A stretch of 64,000 nucleotides of DNA from Macrothele yani. Taxonomy: Eukaryota; Arthropoda; Arachnida; Araneae; Macrothelidae. Every line of letters starts with the position of its first letter. The stretch's first letter is position 1. Location of the stretch: positions 71,076,971 through 71,140,970 of the forward strand of contig CM077022.1 of NCBI GenBank assembly GCA_039090855.1. The letters are read 5' to 3'. Both the position numbers and the translations under genes were made by a program. Of the stretch, positions 11,340 to 22,887 are shown piece after piece. The notes below the pieces were generated by a model. The model was not told the origin of the DNA, did not search any database, and saw nothing but the letters and a program-made list of their open reading frames with translations.

Positions 11340-12121
11340 AAATTTATATTTACATTGGAGTGTAACAAAAGTAATTATTATAACAGCCAGGGAAATCAGA
11401 GAAAAGGTCTTTAATGACCTGACTCCCTTCTTGATAGATACACGTTATGTAAAAGTTATAAAAGAGTTAAGGTAAATAGTAGGCAGGTCATGCAGTACAC
11501 CAGAAGTTGTTAGTAGATATTAGTGGCAATTAGAAAGGGATTGAAATGTTATATAGTAATTTGAGGGTTTTTTTTATAAGCAAGTATGTTTTCTTTCTTT
11601 TTTTAAACAAGTTTTAATGTGTTTAAGTTCTTCAGGTAAGAGATTCCAAAAAGCTGATCCCTGATAGTTGATACTTTGTTTGTTCTAGGCAAGCATGGCT
11701 TTATCTGAAATCTATTTCTAGTTTCATAATTATGGATATCAAAATTTATATTTATGATATCTATATTAATATTCTGTTTAATCCTTTTAAACATATTTAA
11801 TCCCAAAGCATATTGATATAATTGTTTTATATTTAAAATGTTATGCTTATTAACATCTACTCGCATGTAATTATAAATATTTAGAGAAGGTGTGTTATTA
11901 GTATTAATGTTTAGTTTAAGTTCCAATAATCTAATAAATTTATTCTGGAGTACTTGGAGTTTCTTAATGTTAGTTTGAGTTGTTTGTCCCCAACAGGATA
12001 GACAATAGTTAAAGTGTGTATGTACAAGTATAACAATTTAAGGGTTTTATTAGTAAGATTATTAAGTATTTGGCTAACTACTCCTATGTTTCTAAAGATT
12101 TTATTAGTAGTTTGTTCTATA
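11340..12121 (-). pseudogene. non-LTR reverse transcriptase, C-terminal part (old LINE)
   Basis: The minus-strand translation from 12144 shows FIEQTTNKIFRNIGVV, then NLTNKTLKLLYLYIH. After a frame change it continues NIYNYMRVDVNKHNI and IHNYETRNRFQI, then PRTNKVS. These match the thumb and C-terminal region of Jockey/CR1-type reverse transcriptases (the conserved YxTRN...RTN stretch). At least one frameshift near 11915. The upstream part of the same protein is at 14473-14900, separated by an insertion. A dead copy. Confidence 0.65.
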
Positions 12122-12718
12122 AATGGCGTACCGGAAAATCTCAACCCCCCCCCTGCAAAAATCTCCTTGAGACCCTTTTGCGAAAATCTATTAACACTCG
12201 ATGACTTAAATTTTTAATTCCATATTATTTATTAGGTTTTATAGGCGTTTTAATAATTAAAATTATTTGGAATCTACAGGTATTTTGCGCAAAGCCAAAA
12301 TTATAGCACATTTTTTTACTGTATGTAACACAAATGTGCACGTTGTAATTGAAATAGTTACTTTAATTTTATAACAATAGAAAGTATTACAAAACAGTTA
12401 CAGCAAAGTTGAATACATCATGCAAATTTTATTCTTTTAGAGAACTAAGACCAGCCTCTTTGGAATGCTTCACGATCACATAAACAAGACACGCAATTCC
12501 ATATGAGTATCTAATGACCTACTTGAACTTATACAAAAATACAGAACATAAGTATGCAAATAAATATGTAACACACAGTTAAGAATTGTGGCACAAAAAA
12601 AAAAGTAAAACTACTTAAATCATTTACTCTATTGAATATAAAAAACACACTTAACATAATGCTACAACATTTTGTACATAGTAAATTTTTTTCTCTTGAC
12701 TCTGTTATAAAAAAAAAA

Positions 12719-13293
12719 AGTTAGTAAAATCATGCAATGCATTGATTATGATACGCTTTCAAACATGCCAGAAATCATTACTCAAGTTAACAGGATAATG
12801 GCTGTGGAATAAATCTCGCTCCTGTGCCCTGACCTTTGACCCCATTTCAATGATATTCAACAGAACCGGTTCAGTATACCTCCGGAACAACATCATAAAG
12901 TTTTGTCGCAACCGAAGCATTTTTACGTAAGTTATGTTAAGAGCAATGAAATGGATTCCGCTCCTATGTCCTGACTTTTGACCCCATTTCACCCATTTTA
13001 AATAGAGGTTGTTCCCAAGTGGTCCCCTACCACATACTAAAATTGCATCGAAATCGAACCATACGCAAGTTATGACGCATAAGAGCAATGGAATGGATCC
13101 CGCTCCAGTGTCCTGACCTTTGACCCCATTTCGTCTATTTTCAATAGGATTCGTCCTCACTTTGTCTTCTACCACATACTAAAATTTCATCGAAATCAAA
13201 CCTCTTTTAAGCGAGTTATCGTGCGGACGGACAGACAGACAGACGGACAAAGCTGGAGCATATACGCTTCTTCAACCTACGGTAGGAAAGCGC
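12719..13293 (-). repeat. dispersed repeat R1, copy B
   Basis: Minus-strand copy with the 3' end (TAAAATCATGCAATGC) at left and the GTCY-rich head near 13225-13260. Perfect DR1 motifs (TGACCTTTGACCC) at 12830-12842 and 13114-13126, and one with a mismatch at 12972-12984. It faces copy C across about 250 bp of unique DNA, giving a large inverted repeat. Confidence 0.85.
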
Positions 13294-13542
13294 AAATGAC
13301 ACAGGTATCTGCTTCTCCACGCGATAACACCTTTCAGTTCCTTGTATTCTGAAGCACGCATAGTTACGTGCAAACAGTTGTGTTATGTATTAAACCTTAT
13401 TATCTTGGTAAAAACTTTTCATTCATTGAACTGATATTTCTTTCAGATTATTTTGTTAATAAGCATGTATAAGAACTATTTCTATGACCATGAAAACGGG
13501 CCTGATATCTTCTGAAATAATTGCTTTCCTGCCATCCAGTTT

Positions 13543-14262
13543 TTACGCTTTCCAACCGTAGGTTGAAGAAGCGTATATGCTCCAGCTTTGTCCATCTGTC
13601 TGTCTGTCTGTCCGCCAGCACGATAACTCGCCTAAAAATTGTTCGATTTCGATGAAATTTTAATATGTGAAAGGGGACCACCCGGGGACGAACCTACTGA
13701 AAATGGATGAAATGGGGTCAAAGGTCAGAACATAGGAGCGGGATCCATTCCATTGCCCTTATTCATCGCAACTTGCGTAAAAATGGTTCGATTTCGATGA
13801 AATTTTAGAATGTGGTAGGGGACCACCTGGGGAGGAACCCTATGGAAAATGGGCTAAATGGGGTCAAAGGTCAGGGCATAGGAGTGGGATCCATTCCATT
13901 GCCCTTATGCGTCGGAACTTACGTAAAGATAGCTCGATTTCGATGAAATTTTAGTATGTGGTAGGGGACCAACTGGGGACGAAGAATGGGCAAAATGGGG
14001 TCAAAGGTCAGGGTATAAGAGCGGGATTCACCCTTACGCGTCATAACTTACGTAAATATGCTTCGATTGCAACAAAACTTTATCATGTTGTTCCGGAGGC
14101 ATACTGAACCAATTCTGTTTAATATCATCGAAATGGGGTTAAAGGTCAGGCAGAGGAGCAAGATTTATTCCACAGCCATTATCCTCATAACTTGAGTAAT
14201 GATTTCTGGTATGTTGGAAAGCGTATCATAATCAATGCATTGCATGATTTTACTAACTTGTA
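13543..14262 (+). repeat. dispersed repeat R1, copy C (fullest copy)
   Basis: Starts CGCTTTCCAACCGTAGGTTG and passes through AAGCGTATATGCTCCAGC and a (GTCT)n GTCCG run. It then has four modules of about 137-146 bp, each with TCGATTTCGATGAAATTT-like and GGGGTCAAAGGTCAG sequence, and ends TGCATGATTTTACTAACTTG. The ends carry a short inverted match (ACGCTTTCCAAC near the start, GTTGGAAAGCGT near the end). Perfect DR1 sites at 13715-13727, 13861-13873 and 13998-14010. Confidence 0.85.
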
Positions 14263-14472
14263 TAAATTTTAACCGCGAAACAAACAATAACCAGAAATTA
14301 CGTTTCTTTTTAATACTAAGCTGCCGTAAAAATTTCTGGTTATTTCTTTATTCATATGAAGTTTCTGCAAAGGTTTCAGAATGTTTTTGCTGAGGCTGGA
14401 GGCCCTCTTAGCCGTTAGGCCCACCTCGCACTGCGGAGGTTGCGGGGGCTATCAGTACGCGCTTGTTCTATA

Positions 14473-14900
14473 TGTCCATTCCATTTTAAGTTATGTTGTA
14501 GTGTTACTGCTAAATAGGTGAAATAATTTACTATGAGAATTGTATTATAATTATAGTAAATAGTTATATATTGATATTGGTTTGGATTCTGTCTTGTAAA
14601 AAACATAGCCATAGTTTCAAGTTTATTTACAATAAGTTCATCAGAGGTCAGCCAGTCATGATATCTACTTATTTGATTATTATAGGGGTTAATTAATTAT
14701 TTGTGTACTATCCTGTCCTGTGAATAGAATTGTGGTATCGTTAGCATAAAGTGTTAGGTGTATGTTTTTTTGGTACTCTAAATATATCATTTTTGTAAAT
14801 GTTAGAAAGTATGAGTCCAAGTATTGAGTCCTATGGCACTCACACGATAATTTTTTCCATAGGTGTGTTATTAACTAGGTTTTATGAGCGTTTTAATAAT
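14473..14900 (-). pseudogene. non-LTR reverse transcriptase, catalytic part (old LINE)
   Basis: The minus strand reads LYANDTTILFTGQDS, where active enzymes have YADDT: the first Asp of the catalytic pair is Asn. It then reads DELIVNKLETMAMFF and TYLAVTLQHNLKWNGHIEQ. This is the palm and start of the thumb, and it continues into 12121 when the intervening 2.34-kb insert is ignored. It belongs to the Jockey/CR1 group and is unlike the RTE copies at 41-51 kb. Inactive by mutation. Confidence 0.65.
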
Positions 14901-14973
14901 TCATATTTTTTGGAACCTCCAGGTATTTTTCGTAAAACGAAAATTATTACGCTTTATTTCTTGTAACACATAC

Positions 14974-16059
14974 ACTATATTGACAAAAGTCACTGGACAC
15001 CTAGAAGAGAAACACAACATAGCATTTATTGACATACATTATTAGTACGGTGTCGGTCCACCTTTGGCCTTAGTGCATGCACTGACCCATCGAGACATGC
15101 TTTCGACAAGCTTTTGGAACACAGCGATATGTATGCGATTCCATTCAGTACATAATGCTGCAGCTAACTGTTGCTTAGTAGTAGGCCTTGGTTCCAAACT
15201 TCTTATGCGGCGCTCTAATTCATCCCATAGGTGCTCTATGGGATTAAGATCAGGGCTCTGTGCTGGCCAGTCCAAACACGACACGGAATTATCGTGAAAT
15301 CACGCCGTAACAGTCCTTGCTTTATGGCTCGGTGCATTATCCTGCTGGTACCAACAAGGCTCGGTTCCATAGCATCGCCGCAGAGTTGGTAGGGCATAAT
15401 TGTCCAGAATATCGAGGCAGACGTGCTGGTTAACAGGTTTGTCCACGATAACCAATGGGCCGGGACCATACCACGAAAAACAGCCTCACACGAGTACACT
15501 GCCAGCTCCAAACTTTACCGTAGGAACAGTACACTGTGGCAAATAGCTTTCCCCGGCTGCCGCCATACCCACACACGGCCATCAGACTGATGGATCATGC
15601 ATCTGGATTTATTAGTTCATAGGACCAGTTTCCATTGATCTACGGTCCACGATAAATGTTCTTTACACCATGCTAAACGACGAGTAGCCTTCCGAATGAA
15701 GATGAAAGGCTTATGAGCAGCCGCACGACCACGGTAACCCATGGAATGAAGTTCACGGCGAATGGTACGTGTATATACCAAGGTTTCAGCATTTTTACAC
15801 ACCTGTACAATAGCGTTATGGCCGAGTTCAAACTCGTAAAGCAAATGTTCCCTAATTAGCTGGTTGGGGCTGTTCATCTTTTAGGCGTCCCAACCACAAA
15901 CGGAACGACGACATGCAATGCTGTTCACACCAACGATTACAACTTTATATCCCTTTCGGCTGACTGCAGTGCGCGATTTGAACTAGTTTAAACACGTGAC
16001 ATATCCGCCACAGCACATACGTTTATGCAAATATTGCAAAACTTTTGACTCATTGTCTG
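14974..16059 (-). mobile_element. Tc1-type element, degenerate
   Basis: Ends CACTATATTGACAAAAGTCA (left) and a diverged reverse complement ending CATTGTCTG (right), each flanked by TA (14972-14973, 16060-16061). It encodes a broken DD34E transposase on the minus strand. Confidence 0.75.
15042..15877 (-). pseudogene. Tc1-type transposase, degenerate
   Basis: From the N side: a second DNA-binding region (MNSPNQLIREHLLYE through RRLAWCKEHLSWT, 15877-15620), a frame-shifted middle, and the C-terminal core QSPDLNPIEHLWDELERR (15284-15042) with the catalytic Glu of DD34E present. The first helix-turn-helix and the first Asp region are lost or out of frame. At least two frameshifts. Tc1 transposases are normally about 340 residues. 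Confidence 0.8.
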
Positions 16060-16099
16060 TATTTAGTAGGAATCTTTCCATTTTACGTTGTGTTTTTTA

Positions 16100-17002
16100 G
16101 GTTTTCCAACCGTAGGTTGAATAAGCGTATATGCTCTAGCTTTGTACGTCTGTCTGTCATTCTGTCTGTCCGTCCGCACGATAACTCGCGTACAAATGGT
16201 TCGATTTCAATGAAATTTTAGTATGTGGTAGGGGATCACCTGGGGACGAACACTATTGAAAATGGACGAAATGGGGGTCAAAGGTCAAGACATAGGAGCG
16301 GGATCCATTCCATTGCCGTTATGCGTCACATAACTTACCTAAAAATGCTTCTATTGCAACAAAACTTTAGTTTGTTGTTCCGGAGGAATACTAGACCCAT
16401 TCTCTTGAATATCATTGAAATGGGATCAAAGGTCAGCGCACAGGAGGGAGTTTTATTCCACAGCCATTACCCTCATAAATTGACTAAAAATGTTTCTATT
16501 GCGACAAAACGTTAGTACGTTGTTCCAGTGGTATACTGAAACAATTCTGTTTAATATCATCAAAATGGGGTCAAAGGTCAAGGCACAAGAGCTAAATTTA
16601 TTCCACAGCCATTACCCTCATAACTTGAGCAAAAGTGCTCAAGTTATGTTGCGACAAAACTTTCGCATGTTGTTCCGGAGGTATACTGAACCACTTCTGT
16701 TTAATATAATCGAAATGGAGTCAAACGTCGGGGCACAGGAGCGATATTTACTCCACAGCCATTATCCTCATAACTTGACTAAAAGTGGTTCTGTTGCGAC
16801 AAAACTTTAGTATGTTGTTCCGGAGGTATACTGAACGAATTCTGTTTAATATAATCAAAATGGGGTCAAAGGTGAGGGCACAGGAGTGAGATGTATTCCA
16901 AAGCCGTTACCCTTATATCTTGAGTAATAACTTGAGTAATGATTTGTGGTATGTTGGAAAGCGTATCATAATCAATGCATTGCATGATTTTACTAACTTG
17001 TC
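16100..17002 (+). repeat. dispersed repeat R1, copy D (expanded)
   Basis: Head with TTCCAACCGTAGGTTGAA and a GTCTGTC run at 16100-16185, then five or more modules of about 140-150 bp, ending TGATTTTACTAACTTG. Perfect DR1 sites at 16275-16287 and 16568-16580; single-mismatch sites at 16423-16435 and 16863-16875. Open frames here (16225-16810) follow the repeat and are not genes. Confidence 0.85.
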
Positions 17003-17067
17003 TGCAGTTTGTCTAAGTTTTTTTAACATGCCAGGTTTCAGCGCCATATGTCACAATGGGTATTATA

Positions 17068-18424
17068 CAGGGTGTTCGGAAAGTAACTGTGCACCTAGGC
17101 TACCGTTTTGTTTTCGCAGTTATGAAGTGCAGTATGTGCCACCGGAACGTAATAAAGTGGATTCTCTCAGTCGCAGCCGATCGCGGAACCCATGGGGCGC
17201 ACTGCGCATGCGCAGCAAGCTGCTCGAAGCGTCGGTTGCCGTATTGCGGCAGTTGAGTTCCAGAGGTCAACAGAGACGAGTCGTTGTTACTGTAAGTATC
17301 GAAGTTATCGTGTTTGCTGTTGTTCAGTTTTTCGCACTGTGGTTCTTTCAATTGCGGAACGTGTGTTTCTGGTTGAATACGTCTTTCGAGAAGGCAATGA
17401 ATACACCGATTTAGTGCGGCAGCAATTTGCTGCCAAATTCCCAGACACACCTGTACCTCATCGTTATGCAGTTCGTCGACTTATTGAGAAATTTCGTGCG
17501 ACAATCTCAGTGTTCGACGCCGAACGAAGCGGGAGACCAACTAAACTTACCGATGGAAAGTTGATGGACATCTCTGACTTCCTGCTGCGGAGTCCATCAA
17601 AATCATTGCGCAAGTTGGCGCAAGAGGAAAATATCGGACTTGCGACAGCGCATAAAGCGGTGAGAGAATCATTGCACCTCTACCCATACAAAGTAACAGC
17701 GGTACAACAATTGCAACCGGCGGATCACGTAAAACGATTCCGGTACTGTGAATGGTTTAACAATTTTATTCAAACGAAAACTGTTGCTGTTCTTGATGTC
17801 ACCTTCTTTACAGATGAGGCGTGGTTCCACCTCTCTGGGTATGTTAACGCACAAAACACACGATTGTGGTCCACATAGACTCCTCATGCTGTGTCGAACG
17901 ACCCTTGCATGACCAGAAAATCGGAGTGTGGGTTGAGCTATCCCGACGGCGCATTGTCTGGTCGTTATTCTTTCAGGACACCGTGAATAGTGCACGTTAC
18001 TGTTCCATACTCCACGACTTCATCGGCCGCCTTGAAGAAGACGAAATCACCTACAGCTGGTTTCAACAAAATGGCGCTACTGCGCACACAGCTCACACCT
18101 CTATGAAACTTCTAAATGAGGTTTTCGGCGAACGTGTCATCTCAAAAAACCTATGACCCCCTCGCTCCCCGGACCTTACTCCACCAGACTTTTTTCTGTG
18201 GGGCGCAGCAAAATCTGCTGTGTATCGTGATCGCCCACGCACGCTTCATCAATTACAAACTGCAATAACTACGTTCATCAGAAACATCTCACAAGCAGAG
18301 CTGCAGCAAGTGTTTGCAAATAAACTGAAACAGGTTCAGCGCTGTATCGACGCTCGTGGAGATCACTTCGAACATTTTTTCTAAGTGCATAGCTTAAGTG
18401 CACAGTGACTTTCCGAACACCCTG
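17068..18424 (+). mobile_element. IS630-Tc1-mariner element with CAGGGTGTTCGGAAAGT ends
   Basis: Left end CAGGGTGTTCGGAAAGTAAC and right end its reverse complement, each flanked by TA (17066-17067, 18425-18426). Total 1357 bp. The termini and the long N-terminal region differ from the mariner and Tc1 copies elsewhere in the window. Confidence 0.9.
17192..18384 (+). pseudogene. DDE transposase with DUF4817-type N-terminus, broken
   Basis: The N-terminal helix-turn-helix region (RVFLVEYVFREGNEYTDLV through RLIEKFR) is of the type annotated as DUF4817 in arthropod transposases. It is followed by a second helix-turn-helix (LRKLAQEENIGLATAHKAV). The core shows VTFFTDEAWFHLSG (first Asp), WFQQNGATAHTA where the family has QQDGA (second Asp now Asn), and SPDLTPPDFFLWG (third Asp). 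TAG at 17876-17878, a frameshift near 17900, and TGA at about 18152-18154 where the family has Trp (NLWPPRSPDLTPP). It ends DHFEHFF. Catalytically dead. Confidence 0.85.
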
Positions 18425-18516
18425 TACATTGATTGAAAAGTTTTGCTCTGTTTTCCGGCTTTATTTTACTACATAGAATCTTCTTTTTACTTCCCGAAAG
18501 CTGTCCACCCCATTTT

Positions 18517-18958
18517 TTACGCTTTTAAAACTGTAGGTTGAATAAGCGTATATGCTCCAGCTTTGTCCGTCTGTCTGTCTGTCTGTCCGCACGATGACTT
18601 GCGTAAAAACGGTTCGATTTCAATGAAATCTTAGCATGTGGTAGGGGACAACCTGATGACAAACCCTATTAAAAATGGGCGAAATGGGGTCAAAGGTCAG
18701 GACATAGGAGCGTTATCCATTCCATCGCCCTTATGCGCAATAACTTACGTAAATATGCTTCGATTGCGACAAAACTTTATCATGTTGTTTCGGAGGTATA
18801 CTGAACCGGTTCTGTTGAATATCATCGAAATGGGGTCAAAGGTCAGGGCACAGGAGCAAGATTTATTCCACAGCCATTATAATCATAACTTGAGTAATGA
18901 TTTCTGGTATGTTGGAAAGCGTATCATAATCAATGCATTGCATGATTTTACTAACTTT
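18517..18958 (+). repeat. dispersed repeat R1, copy E
   Basis: The head (TGTAGGTTGAATAAGCG and a GTCTGTC run) is followed by two modules, each with a perfect DR1 motif (18687-18699 and 18833-18845), then the standard end TGATTTTACTAACTT. Confidence 0.85.
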
Positions 18959-19511
18959 TTATTCTTCTGTCAATTTCTTCCATAATTCTCTGTTTCTTTG
19001 GGGTAATTAGTTTTCCTAGGTTTATGCATTCTTCCACATATTCTATTTCTTTATCATTTATTTCAATATTTTCTTGTGCTTCGCAGTTATTACGTTTGTC
19101 TGACATTATTTTTGTTTTATCAATATTGATTTCTAACCCTTTTTTTTTTAAATCTGTTAGTTCTTCCATCATTTCTTTTAATTATTTTTTATTTTCTGAA
19201 ATGAAGATTTTGCCGTCTGCAAATCTTAAATTGTTCAACCTTGTTCCATTTTTGTTGATCCCTTTTTCTAAGCAATTTAATTTTCTCATTATGTGTTCCA
19301 GCGTTAATGTAAATAGCTTTGGCGAGGTAGTGTTTCCTCGTCTTATTCCTCTATTTATTTTAAACTTTTCACTTTCTTCGTTTAGGATAATATTAGATGT
19401 TGCATTCTGGTAGATATACTTGATTAGATTTACATAAGGTTGTCCAATGACGCAATTTTTCAGGGCGTCAATTATTGATGCTGTTTTTATGCTATCAAAA
19501 GCTTTACAATA
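18951..19511 (-). pseudogene. RTE-like reverse transcriptase fragment
   Basis: Minus-strand reading: CKAFDSIKTASIIDAL, RRGNTTSPKLFTLTLEHI, LNNLRFADGKIFIS (FADD changed to FADG), then LEINIDKTKIM. The order and wording resemble the 3.2-kb RTE family at 41-51 kb (EKAFDSVK..., GVRQGDTISPKLF, LRFADDVVIF), but it is far more diverged, so it belongs to an older relative. The upstream side is cut by the Tc1 element at 19512. Not functional. Confidence 0.75.
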
Positions 19512-20709
19512 CACGGTCGAGTCACATTATTGTGACCACCAGCTAATATCCAGAGTAACCGCCGTGTGCAGCGCGGACAGCAGCTAGACTGGCTGGGAGT
19601 GACTGAATAAGGTGCTGGAAGGTGTTCACAGGTTTGTGGAGCCTTGCTGACTGCAGTGCATCTGACAGCTGCTGGAGGATCCATAGAGTGAACAACACGA
19701 TCGAGGTGGTCCCGCAGATGCTCAATTAGGTTTACGTTTGGGGAATTAGGGTGCCAGAGAAGTACTTTGAAGTCTTCATCGTGCTCTTCCAACCACTCTC
19801 GGACATTTCTAGCTGTGTGACACGTCGCATTGTCGTGCTGGAAGATTCCCCTAGGCCCCAGGGAAGACAATCAGCATGTATGGATGTACGTGGTCTGCAA
19901 GGATGGATTCATAACGAATCCTGTCTATAGTGCTTTTCACAGGTATATCAGTGGACCCAGAGAATGCCACGAGAACATTCCCCAGACCACAACGCTGCCC
20001 CCACCAGCTTGCGTTCTTGCAGCAGTGGTTGAAGAGTGTTTGTTTTTCGATGCTTCTCGCCTTAAACGCCAACGTCCATCCGTTCGATGAAGCAGAAAAC
20101 GTGACTCATCGGAGAAGGCAATCCTTTGCTAATCAGCGGAGGTCGAATTCCGATACTGCCGTGCAAATGTAAGCCTTTTCTGCCGATGCACCTTCGTTAG
20201 CATAGGTGCAGTCACCATCCGTCTACATCGGAGCCCCATGCGCAGCAGGGTTTGCTGAGCTGTCGTTTTAGACACACTTCCGGTAGTCCCCTGGTTCATT
20301 CGGCCAGTGAGTTGCTCCACTGTAGCGTGTCGATCGGTCCTCACGTACCTTCAAAGCCGACGTTCACCTCTCATATCAGTGGGACGTGGTGCTCCTGAGT
20401 TTACACGTCGCTTATTTGCAATGGTGCCATTTCTCCAATCACGTTGCACTTTAACCACAGCAGCACGCGAACAGTTCGTAAACTGCGCTAATTCAGAAAT
20501 ACTGTCACCCTTGGCCCGAAGGCTGATAATCATCGCATTTTGTAAATCTGATAAATTGCTACTTTTATCCATGAGAGCAACGAGTGATATGTTTTCAGAA
20601 TGCCTACAGCACACCTTATATACCCTCCAAGCCACGTGCCTTCTTTCATTGGCTACGCGCTGTTGACGTTAAAAGTAGGAGGCGGTCACAATAATGTTAC
20701 TCGACTGGG
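19512..20709 (-). mobile_element. Tc1-type element with GGTCACAATAATGT ends
   Basis: Terminal repeats CACGGTCGAGTCACATTATT at left and GGTCACAATAATGTTACTCG near the right end, each flanked by TA (19510-19511, 20710-20711). It interrupts or abuts the reverse transcriptase fragment at its left. Confidence 0.85.
19540..20572 (-). pseudogene. Tc1-type transposase, broken
   Basis: The N-terminus MDKSSNLSDLQNAMIISLR with a first helix-turn-helix (ISELAQFTNCSRAAVVKVQ) is followed, after a stop, by a second (RTDRHATVEQLTGRMNQG and SVSKTTAQQTLLRMGLR). The core has FQHDNATCHTA (second Asp) and NSPNVNLIEHLRDHLDR (Glu retained; the usual SPDxNPIEH is altered). Several stops and frameshifts separate the blocks. 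The first Asp block is not clearly readable. Confidence 0.8.
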
Positions 20710-20740
20710 TATAATACAACAAGGCTATTTTCTTTCAAAG

Positions 20741-20990
20741 CGACTGCCGTTGTTTTGTGCATTTTCTTTAAATGGTCTGGCGATTCTTCAGTAGCGGTAC
20801 ATACCACTTCTAGTGGAATATTGGATGTTTCTTTCACCAGACAGCGCTTCAAGCAGTCCAGATTAGCATATCTTTAACCACGGCAATCCTCCTTAAATCT
20901 GACCACAATTTGTAGTTCAGAGGATTAAGATCCTGACTCTCTGAATGCCAATCCTGAGCCTTGATGAAGCGAGACTCGCTACTTGAAAGC
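20741..20990 (-). pseudogene. mariner-superfamily transposase C-terminal fragment
   Basis: The minus strand reads ESQDLNPLNYKLWSDL, like the SPDLNPLDYKLW block of a mariner-type transposase. After a break it reads LKRCLVKETSNIPLEVVC, the following C-terminal helix. No terminal repeat is visible. A small decayed piece. Confidence 0.6.
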
Positions 20991-21338
20991 CAGCTCTGTG
21001 AGGTATTATGAGCTAGCTGAAATGCTTACTCCTCTAGAGACATGGAACAGAATATGATTGAGAGGCATCATGTGTTTTCCCAAAACATCAATGATGCAAA
21101 CTAAAAAGTGCAAAACTGAAGCCTAAAGAATATCTCCAGGGTCTATGGGAAACTTTGTTTGTCAGAAAAAAACCCAAATATCTTGCAAATTTTCTGTCTT
21201 GGATATTTAATCCCTCAGCATCGTTTGCAACAAATGGTCCCGATGAAGGCATCTTGAGGAAAACAGCATGAGGTAAGTCCAACTTAAAAGCAGAAGACAT
21301 GGGCAGCAAACTCAGATAAAGCTACCGAATCCCACCAA
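20991..21338. other. no recognised feature
   Basis: Presumably older transposon or unique DNA. The minus-strand 73-codon frame at 21088-21309 has no domain I recognise. Confidence 0.35.
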
Positions 21339-22731
21339 AACTGCTGTCCACCCAAAAAGCAACACCAAGAAGGACACGAGATAGCAAAGCCAGATTTGAT
21401 GGACACACAACAACAGATACAAAGATGAAACGATTGAGCTTACAGGACCGTGCGACTTGCGGAACACGCAGACACCAATAGTTCGTGTGGTCCTCATGGC
21501 TGGCAATAACGGCCGCTACACGCCGCGGCATCGAACGAAGGAGGCTTTGGATGTGGGCTTGGGGTATGTCGGTCCAGGCTGCTTCCACACGTTGCCACAG
21601 TTCATCAGGCGTAGCCGCGGGTGGTGCTTGCCGGGCCACTCTGTTGCAGATCCGCGACCAGATGTGTTCGATGGGCGACATATCGGGAGAATAGGTGGGC
21701 CACGGCAGCAGTGACACCTGGGGGGGGGCGTGAAGAATTGTTGCACGATGCGTGTCACGTGCGGGCGCACATTGTCCTGTTGTAACGTGGCCGCTGGCAG
21801 GTCCTGCAGGTAAGGGAGGACTACAGACTCCAAAACGTCGTAGATGTAGCGGTGGCTGTTGAGTGTACCGGCGATGCGTACCAGAGGGGTGCGGGTGTCA
21901 TATCCAATTGCGCCCCAAACCATAACGCCAGGCGACGGACCGGTACGGCGGTGCATAATGCAGGCGTCATACAGTCTCTCGCCGCAGTGACGCCACACAC
22001 GGATCTGGCCATCGTGGTGTTGCAGACAGAAGCGGGATTCGTCGGAGAAGACAATGTCGTGCCATTCCGTAGTCCAGGTGCGTTCAACGGCCCACTGCCG
22101 CCGCAGTCGCCGGTGGTGTAACGTCAATGGTAATCGGAGCAATGGGCGCCGTGCGAGAAGTCCCCGCTCCTGCAGACGACGTCGAACGGTACGTGCTGAC
22201 ACAGGTTGTTGCGCAACACACCCTAATTCCTGCGCCAACGTTCGTGATGTGGCGGCGGGAGCCGTCAATGCCCGCCGCACAACAAGCTGGTCCTCTCGTT
22301 CGGTGGTGTGCCGCTCACTTCGGTCCGTCCGTCCCTCCTGCACCCACAGAATCCATACTCGTCTCACTGTGGCTGGAAGTCGTCCCACACGGGCACCGAT
22401 GTCTAGGTACGATAAACCGCTGTCGCGATAAGCCACTATTCGTCCTCTGTCGAACTCCGAAACGTGCTGGAATGACTGCCGTATTCTGCGACGAGGCATC
22501 AGGAAGCTTCCCACGCACAAGTCCGGCAGCACAACACACTTCTACTACTTACACTCCGCCTTCTGTGCACCCTTCTTATAGTGCTTCTTGGTGGCGTGCC
22601 GGGCGCACGGGATTTGCATATGCCCCAAAATGCTAATTGTTTGCACGTCCTCTCGCGGGCGACGCATGCTGTGAATTTCAGGCCAATCGGATGTTTCCTT
22701 CTTGGGGTTGCATTTTGGGTGGCCAGCAGTG
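21339..22731 (-). mobile_element. Tc1-type element, family T2, copy 1
   Basis: Termini CTGCTGTCCACCCAAAAAGC (left) and the matching GGGTGGCCAGCAGTG (right, then TA). The second copy of this family is at 39399-40806, and the two match along their whole length. The element is 1.39 kb with a single minus-strand transposase. Confidence 0.9.
21501..22532 (-). pseudogene. Tc1 transposase T2 (nearly intact, C-terminal frameshift)
   Basis: The most complete Tc1 frame in the window. MPRRRIRQSFQHVSEFDRG opens a first helix-turn-helix (GLSYLDIGARVGRLPATVR), followed by an arginine-rich linker and a second (VSARTVRRRLQERGL). The core has IVFSDESRF (Asp 1), LQQDNVRPH (Asp 2) and, in the other frame, YSPDMSPIEHIW (Glu). 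The frame breaks in a G-run at 21719-21729 where copy 2 has GGTGGGCC. The stop codon seen in copy 2 (TGA after TNY) is TGG here. Full family length is about 340 residues. Nucleus; cut and paste at TA. Confidence 0.9.
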
Positions 22732-22887
22732 TATGTGTTTATGTTTTGGAAATGGGATATGCTCCTGAGTTCAGCCGGTAAGAAGCATGTGAACTCTTGT
22801 TGCAAAATAACACAAAATCCCATCTTCATTTCATCGTAAAACCATTGAAAAAGCCTCTGTAAATACTCCTACCAAGGATATTCTCTA

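Larger units (their letters stand above)
12122..14462. mobile_element. 2.34-kb insertion splitting the LINE remnant (10-bp duplication)
   Basis: The same ten bases TTGTTCTATA lie at 12112-12121 and 14463-14472. At both sites they encode part of the same reverse-transcriptase position (FIEQ on one side, HIEQ on the other). Removing the interval and one duplicate rejoins the protein reading. The insert holds two R1 repeats in opposite orientation. Its edges (CCGGAAAATCTCAACCCCCC left; CCTCTTAGCCGTTAGGCCC right) are not clear inverted repeats, so the element class is open. Confidence 0.55.
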
